Assembly: GCA_013152575.1 (NCBI GenBank)
Contig: JAADGB010000058.1
Span: forward strand, 1 to 34,484
DNA length: 34,484 bases
Origin: Thermoproteota archaeon
GTDB taxonomy: Archaea > Thermoproteota > Thermoprotei_A > Sulfolobales > Acidilobaceae
Direction of reading: 5' to 3'
Shown here: piece by piece, positions 31,156 through 34,484 of the stretch
How positions within the stretch are numbered: position 1 is the stretch's first letter
How the letters are laid out: every line of letters begins with the position of its first letter
The notes under the pieces: model-generated
Databases searched by the model: none
What the model was told of the DNA's origin: nothing
The model's input: only the letters and a program-made list of their open reading frames with translations
Position numbers and translations under genes: made by a program

Positions 31156-31844
31156 TCGTCGAGGCGAGGGAGCTGGTTGTAGAGCTGGGAGGGACCCCGA
31201 GGGCGGGTCCTGCAACCTTCACTGTAAAGAAAGGGAGTGTGGTAGTAGTAGCGGGTCCCAACGGTGCTGGCAAGACAACACTGCTTAAGGCAATAGCAGG
31301 GCTAGTGAGGGATGTCAAGGGTGAACTCGTTGTCCGAGGGACCCCCATCTACATTCCACAAAGCGACTTACTCCTACCATGGAAGACTCTGCTCGACAAC
31401 ATTATACTACCACTAACCGTTAAGGGGGTGCCTAGGCGGGAGGCCGTTGAGAGGGCGCAGCGTGTGTCGAAACTCCTTGGGCTTACCGAGCATCTAGAGA
31501 AGTATCCGAGGCATGCTAGTGGAGGGACCCGTAGGAAGGCTGCCGTTGCTAGGGGCCTCGTTATGGGCGCTGATATCTTGTTGCTAGATGAGCCTTTCAC
31601 GGGCGTAGATGTCGCAGCGAGGGCTGCGTTAATCGATATGCTAGCTGGCCTTGTCCTAGGAGGTTTATCCATCGTGCTCGTGACCCACGACTTGTACCTC
31701 GCATCTAGGATTGCCGACAGGATACTTGTCTTGATGCCTCCTCCGCAGGGTGTGGTCGAGGCCTTCGACCTCTCAGGGATGGATCGTAGTGGTCGATATA
31801 GGGTTGCCGAGAAGGTTGTATCTATGATCTCTTCTCCCGGCTGA
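31131..31844 (+). CDS. ABC transporter ATP-binding protein
   Basis: The 237-residue ATPase has Walker A GPNGAGKTT (about 43-51), a Q-loop in YIPQSDLLLPW, Walker B ILLLDEP, and the H-loop VTHD. The ABC signature reads ASGGTRRK rather than the usual LSGGQ, keeping SGG but replacing Gln; this is unusual but the reading frame is intact. GTG 31131 or ATG 31143 may start translation inside the permease gene. Its last 23 nt overlap the convergent PadR gene. Confidence 0.88.
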   Translation: MEQEMDGVVVEARELVVELGGTPRAGPATFTVKKGSVVVVAGPNGAGKTTLLKAIAGLVRDVKGELVVRGTPIYIPQSDLLLPWKTLLDNIILPLTVKGVPRREAVERAQRVSKLLGLTEHLEKYPRHASGGTRRKAAVARGLVMGADILLLDEPFTGVDVAARAALIDMLAGLVLGGLSIVLVTHDLYLASRIADRILVLMPPPQGVVEAFDLSGMDRSGRYRVAEKVVSMISSPG

Positions 31845-32151
31845 CCTCTTCCAGCTTCTCAAGGGTCCCTCTCAGGAGTTCCAGGGCTTTATGGTAGAGT
31901 TCCTCGCCATAAGGGGTCACCTTGTATACACCCGTCTCATCCTTCTCTAGTATACCCTCCCTTTCTAGCCTGTAGAGTACTGTGTATGTTGTTACGGTGG
32001 CGGGCTTGAACCCGTACTTCTCTTTTATCCTCCTCCTTACGTCGTAGCCGTATGTGGGTCCCTCTGATAGTAGTACTGATACTATGTAGATCCATAGTAC
32101 GTCTATTGTGAGCTTTCTTTGGAGCCTCTTGAGTGGGGGTGGTTGGTCCAC
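31822..32151 (-). CDS. PadR-family transcriptional regulator
   Basis: The 109-residue winged-helix protein shows VLLSEGPTYGYDVRRRIKEKYGFKPATVTTYTVLYRLEREGILEKDETG, followed by VYKVTPYGEELYHKAL, the classic PadR fold with the GYD..R, LYRLE and wing. The GTG start has GGAGG about 7 nt upstream. It converges on the ABC importer operon, overlapping its end by 23 nt, so it may regulate that operon or itself. PadR proteins usually repress, but no operator was proven. Confidence 0.88.
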   Translation of the reverse strand: MDQPPPLKRLQRKLTIDVLWIYIVSVLLSEGPTYGYDVRRRIKEKYGFKPATVTTYTVLYRLEREGILEKDETGVYKVTPYGEELYHKALELLRGTLEKLEEVSREKRS

Positions 32152-32190
32152 CTTTCTCCTCCGCTTATTGTTGTATTTGTGGGGGAAGGG

Positions 32191-32200
32191 TTATTATATG
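32191..32200 (-). promoter_or_regulatory. TATA box of the PadR gene
   Basis: CATATAATAA on the minus strand predicts a transcript start near 32170, about 19 nt before the GTG at 32151. Confidence 0.45.
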
Positions 32201-32207
32201 GCTGTGT

Positions 32208-32231
32208 GATATATTAATCCAGAGATATATT
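32208..32231 (+). promoter_or_regulatory. Promoter of ino1 with directly repeated GATATATT
   Basis: GATATATT occurs at 32208-32215 and 32224-32231, 16 bp apart; the outer ATATAT cores also read as an inverted repeat. The first copy is well placed as TATA box (start near 32237). The second copy may be an alternative box or a regulator site. A GGGG-containing SD (32235-32238) precedes ATG 32246. Confidence 0.4.
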
Positions 32232-32245
32232 TGTGGGGATGAAAT

Positions 32246-33352
32246 ATGGCGAAGATAAGGGTTGCAATAGCTGGTGTAGGTAATTGTGCCTCAGCCCTAA
32301 TCCAGGGAGTCTACTACTACAAGGACGCAGATGATTCCGAGCTCGTCCCCGGATTAACTAGCGTGAGGCTGGGAGGATACCATGTAGGCGATATAGAGTG
32401 GGTCGCAGCCTTCGATGTCTCCAAGAATAAGATCGGGAGGGATCTAGCTGAGGCGATATTCCAGCCGCCGAACATCACGCCGAGATTCGCCGACCTCCCC
32501 AGGAAGCTTGGAGTCGAGGTCTCACCAGGACCAGTACTTGACGGTGTAGCTCCACACATGAGGGAGAGGTTCAACCCCCATGATAGGGAGGTGACTCTAG
32601 GCGAGGTAGTAGACGTTCTAAAGTCGAGCGGTGCAGACATACTCATAAACTTCCTACCAGTGGGTAGCGAGGAGGCCAGCCGCTTCTACGCTAAGGCCTC
32701 TCTTGAGGCTGGAGTGGCATTCATCAATGGAATGCCCACATTCATAGCTAGTGATCCTGAGGGTAAGTGGCCTAGACTCTTCGAGGAGGCCGGGGTCCCT
32801 GTTGTAGGCGACGATATCAAGGGACAGCTTGGAGCAACCGTGCTCCACAGAACCCTTGTTAGGTTAATGCATATGAGGGGAGTGAGAGTCGAGGAGACCT
32901 ACCAGTTGAACATCGGAGGCAACACAGACTTCGAGAACATGCTGATGGAGGAGAGGCTGAAGAGTAAGAGGATAAGCAAGACCAGCGCCGTGACGAGCGT
33001 ATTACCTTATGGTGAGGAACTATGGAGTAAAGGCCGTGTTAGGATAGGACCCAGCGACTATGTCCCATTCCTAGGCAACACAAAGATAGCATACATCTAC
33101 ATCAAGGGCAGGAGCTTCGGGGACTTCCCAGTAACGCTAGAGGTCAAGCTACAGGTCGACGACAAGAGCATGTTCGCAGGGTCAATGATCGACGCGATAA
33201 GAGGGACTCGAATAGCCAAAGACCGTGGAGTGGCTGGCCCGGTTGTGAGCGTATCTGCACCATTCTTCAAGCACCCACCAGTACAGGCTCCAAGCGATGA
33301 AGAGGCCCACAAGTGGTTCATCGAGTTCATAGAGGGGAAGAGGCCACGATAA
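32246..33352 (+). CDS. ino1: myo-Inositol-1-phosphate synthase
   Basis: The NAD-dependent enzyme converts glucose 6-phosphate to inositol 1-phosphate. The 368-residue archaeal-type protein starts with IRVAIAGVGNCASALIQGVYYY (Rossmann motif plus family signature), has AAFDVSKNKIG, DILINFLPVGSEEASRFYA, FINGMPTFIA, GDDIKGQLGATVLHRTL with a catalytic Lys, and LNIGGNTDFENM. Products may feed inositol phospholipids or di-inositol phosphate, a compatible solute of hyperthermophiles. The start ATG has an evident SD. Confidence 0.96.
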   Translation: MAKIRVAIAGVGNCASALIQGVYYYKDADDSELVPGLTSVRLGGYHVGDIEWVAAFDVSKNKIGRDLAEAIFQPPNITPRFADLPRKLGVEVSPGPVLDGVAPHMRERFNPHDREVTLGEVVDVLKSSGADILINFLPVGSEEASRFYAKASLEAGVAFINGMPTFIASDPEGKWPRLFEEAGVPVVGDDIKGQLGATVLHRTLVRLMHMRGVRVEETYQLNIGGNTDFENMLMEERLKSKRISKTSAVTSVLPYGEELWSKGRVRIGPSDYVPFLGNTKIAYIYIKGRSFGDFPVTLEVKLQVDDKSMFAGSMIDAIRGTRIAKDRGVAGPVVSVSAPFFKHPPVQAPSDEEAHKWFIEFIEGKRPR

Positions 33353-33604
33353 AACTAAAGCTTGGAGAGAGGATATAGGAGCCCATACACAACTCCATCT
33401 AGAGGGATGAGCGGACGACGGTCAACAGAGCCCCCTGTGGGCGGTGAAGACCGTAAACCCCATTGCGACCAATCAACAATACGTATTATACTTATTGATA
33501 TAGGCATAAGTATTCTATAATGTAAGAATGTTACACCACCCATTTTACGAAGCTAAACGGGAGGTCTGCAATTGTAGTGCTCGAGAATATTGGGTGTGAA
33601 AATA
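33353..33604. other. Intergenic region with a candidate structured element
   Basis: No convincing gene is present. Positions 33418-33454 fold into a hairpin: ACGGTC/GACCGT (33418-33423 with 33449-33454), a symmetric 6x6 internal loop, then GCCC/GGGC (33430-33433 with 33439-33442) and loop CCTGT. A TATA-like GGATATAGG at 33371-33379 lies upstream. The right half (33480-33535) is AT-rich with several TATA-like segments and probably holds the promoter of the beta-helix gene. Confidence 0.35.
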
Positions 33605-34484
33605 GTGAATCAAAAACACGGACTTCTCCTTGTACTAGTACTACTTGTGTCTATGATTGCTGGTGTGGGCTCGTTTGATCGCGGATCGGGTATTGCTCAT
33701 GGGGCAACGCCTACGGTTATTACGAGTCTCCCCTACGTTATCACCACCCCCGGAGTATACGTTCTGAACACCGATCTGACAACGACAGGTGACGGTATAA
33801 TCATCGACACGGCTAATGTAACGATTATAGGAAACGGCCACACGATAACGGGCCCGGGCTTAGGGACAGGCATCAATATGACGAGTCATGAGGGCAATAT
33901 TACAATAACGAACCTAACAATCACGAACTTCTCTGTGGGAATCAACGCCTACGACATATGGAACCCTGGAAGCCACGATGGCTTCACAGGCGTAGTCGTA
34001 ACCGATGTCTCGATAATAGATGTGAGGATAGGGATAAACTTCACTAATTTCGGGAGCTACGGCGGCTTCATAATAGATAATGTACGCGTGTCGAACTTCA
34101 CGGCGAAAGGTATATTCCTCATGTGGGACTATGGAGGAGTAATATCAAACACTATCCTAGAGGGAACCAACACCACTGACTCCGGAGTATACGTGAAGGA
34201 GTCAGACGGCATATACATCTACAATACAACCATCCAAAACGTGGCCCTCATAGGAATCTATTTCTACAGGGTATACGACTATACGGTCGTCAGTTCAACG
34301 GTAGAATACTCGGGGTATGGTGTCTACTCCCACACATCATACTACTCCCTATTCCTCCACAACACCTTCGCAGGAAACCGCTACGGGAACCTATACTTCA
34401 TAGACTCTGGGTACTTCGCCTTAACCTCAAACAACATATCCTATGCTGGAGGCCCGGGTGTATTCATTAATGAGACATACTACT
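33605..34484 (+). CDS. Secreted right-handed parallel beta-helix protein (partial)
   Basis: The frame runs off the window, giving 293 codons. GTG 33605 with GGGTG 8 nt upstream starts a signal peptide: NQKHG then hydrophobic LLLVLVLLVSMIAGVGS. The mature part has VYVLNTDLTTTGDGIIID, VTIIGNGHTITGP, then many short strand-turn repeats such as GVYVKESDGIYIYNTTI and GVYSHTSYYSLFLHNTF, the NosD/pectate-lyase-like beta-helix pattern. There are many N-x-S/T glycosylation sites. The likely location is the cell surface; function is unknown. GTG 33596 is an alternative start. Confidence 0.8.
   Translation, partial: MNQKHGLLLVLVLLVSMIAGVGSFDRGSGIAHGATPTVITSLPYVITTPGVYVLNTDLTTTGDGIIIDTANVTIIGNGHTITGPGLGTGINMTSHEGNITITNLTITNFSVGINAYDIWNPGSHDGFTGVVVTDVSIIDVRIGINFTNFGSYGGFIIDNVRVSNFTAKGIFLMWDYGGVISNTILEGTNTTDSGVYVKESDGIYIYNTTIQNVALIGIYFYRVYDYTVVSSTVEYSGYGVYSHTSYYSLFLHNTFAGNRYGNLYFIDSGYFALTSNNISYAGGPGVFINETYY

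Noticed and set aside
33418..33454. Kink-turn of an H/ACA or C/D RNA
   Set aside because: The internal loop lacks the tandem G-A pairs directly next to the upper stem, and no ACA or C/D boxes are visible.
33355..33543. Minus-strand 62-residue ORF between ino1 and the beta-helix gene
   Set aside because: No start signal or recognisable protein features; the region looks more like structured RNA plus promoter.
1..34484. CRISPR array, insertion sequence, prophage or defence system
   Set aside because: No regularly spaced repeats, transposase, integrase, terminal repeats or known defence-gene signatures were seen.

Overview
The window looks like a chromosomal segment of a hyperthermophilic crenarchaeote, most likely Desulfurococcales and possibly near Pyrodictiaceae; the family is an inference from protein flavour. 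The evidence is archaeal-type ribosomal proteins and EF-1A, an archaeal RNA polymerase subunit P, aIF1, PCNA, class I lysyl-tRNA synthetase, ether-lipid enzymes, an intron-bearing tRNA with its splicing endonuclease, TATA boxes about 25 nt before predicted transcript starts, frequent GTG/TTG starts preceded by GGTGG- or GGGTG-type Shine-Dalgarno (SD) sequences, and AGA/AGG/CTA/ATA-rich codon use. No insertion sequence, prophage, CRISPR array or recognisable defence island was seen.

Layout. Positions 1-3945 hold the tail of a NusA-like gene and rps12, rps7, tef1, rps10 and tRNA-Ser(GGA), interrupted by an antisense DUF151 gene. Positions 3956-9132 hold an MBL-fold hydrolase, pgk-gap (overlapping glycolytic pair), an aminotransferase, an HTH regulator and an unknown gene. 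Positions 9199-10621 hold an RNA-free RNase P-like PIN protein (HARP family), an intron-containing tRNA-Thr(CGT) and a cobalamin adenosyltransferase. Positions 10762-15209 hold PCNA, class I LysRS, and trpB2 followed by a SerK/ParB-like gene. Positions 15292-18010 are a tight unit of a UbiA prenyltransferase, an MTHFR-like protein and a geranylgeranyl reductase. Positions 18064-24171 hold aIF1, rpoP, agmatinase, glyS, three poorly known genes, tRNA-splicing endonuclease and a Cys-rich protein. Positions 24168-26118 form a minus-strand operon (formyl-THF cyclo-ligase-like, macro domain, UbiX). Aconitase, an ABC importer, a PadR regulator, inositol-1-phosphate synthase and a truncated secreted beta-helix protein complete the window.

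Functional links. Translation and RNA processing dominate the left and centre; the tRNA-Thr intron and EndA are substrate and enzyme in the same window. UbiA and the reductase are two steps of archaeal membrane-lipid synthesis, and inositol phosphate synthase may supply a headgroup. The most interesting pairing is trpB2 with a serine-kinase-like gene: crenarchaeal TrpB2 is reported to use O-phosphoserine, which a SerK-type enzyme would make, so the two genes may form a tryptophan-forming module. A tiny Trp-containing upstream ORF overlaps the trpB2 start.

Window-wide signals include strong apparent enrichment of the palindrome GGGWCCC, three compact divergent promoters that seem to share one TATA box, and overlapping 3' ends at most convergent gene pairs. 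All counts were made by eye.
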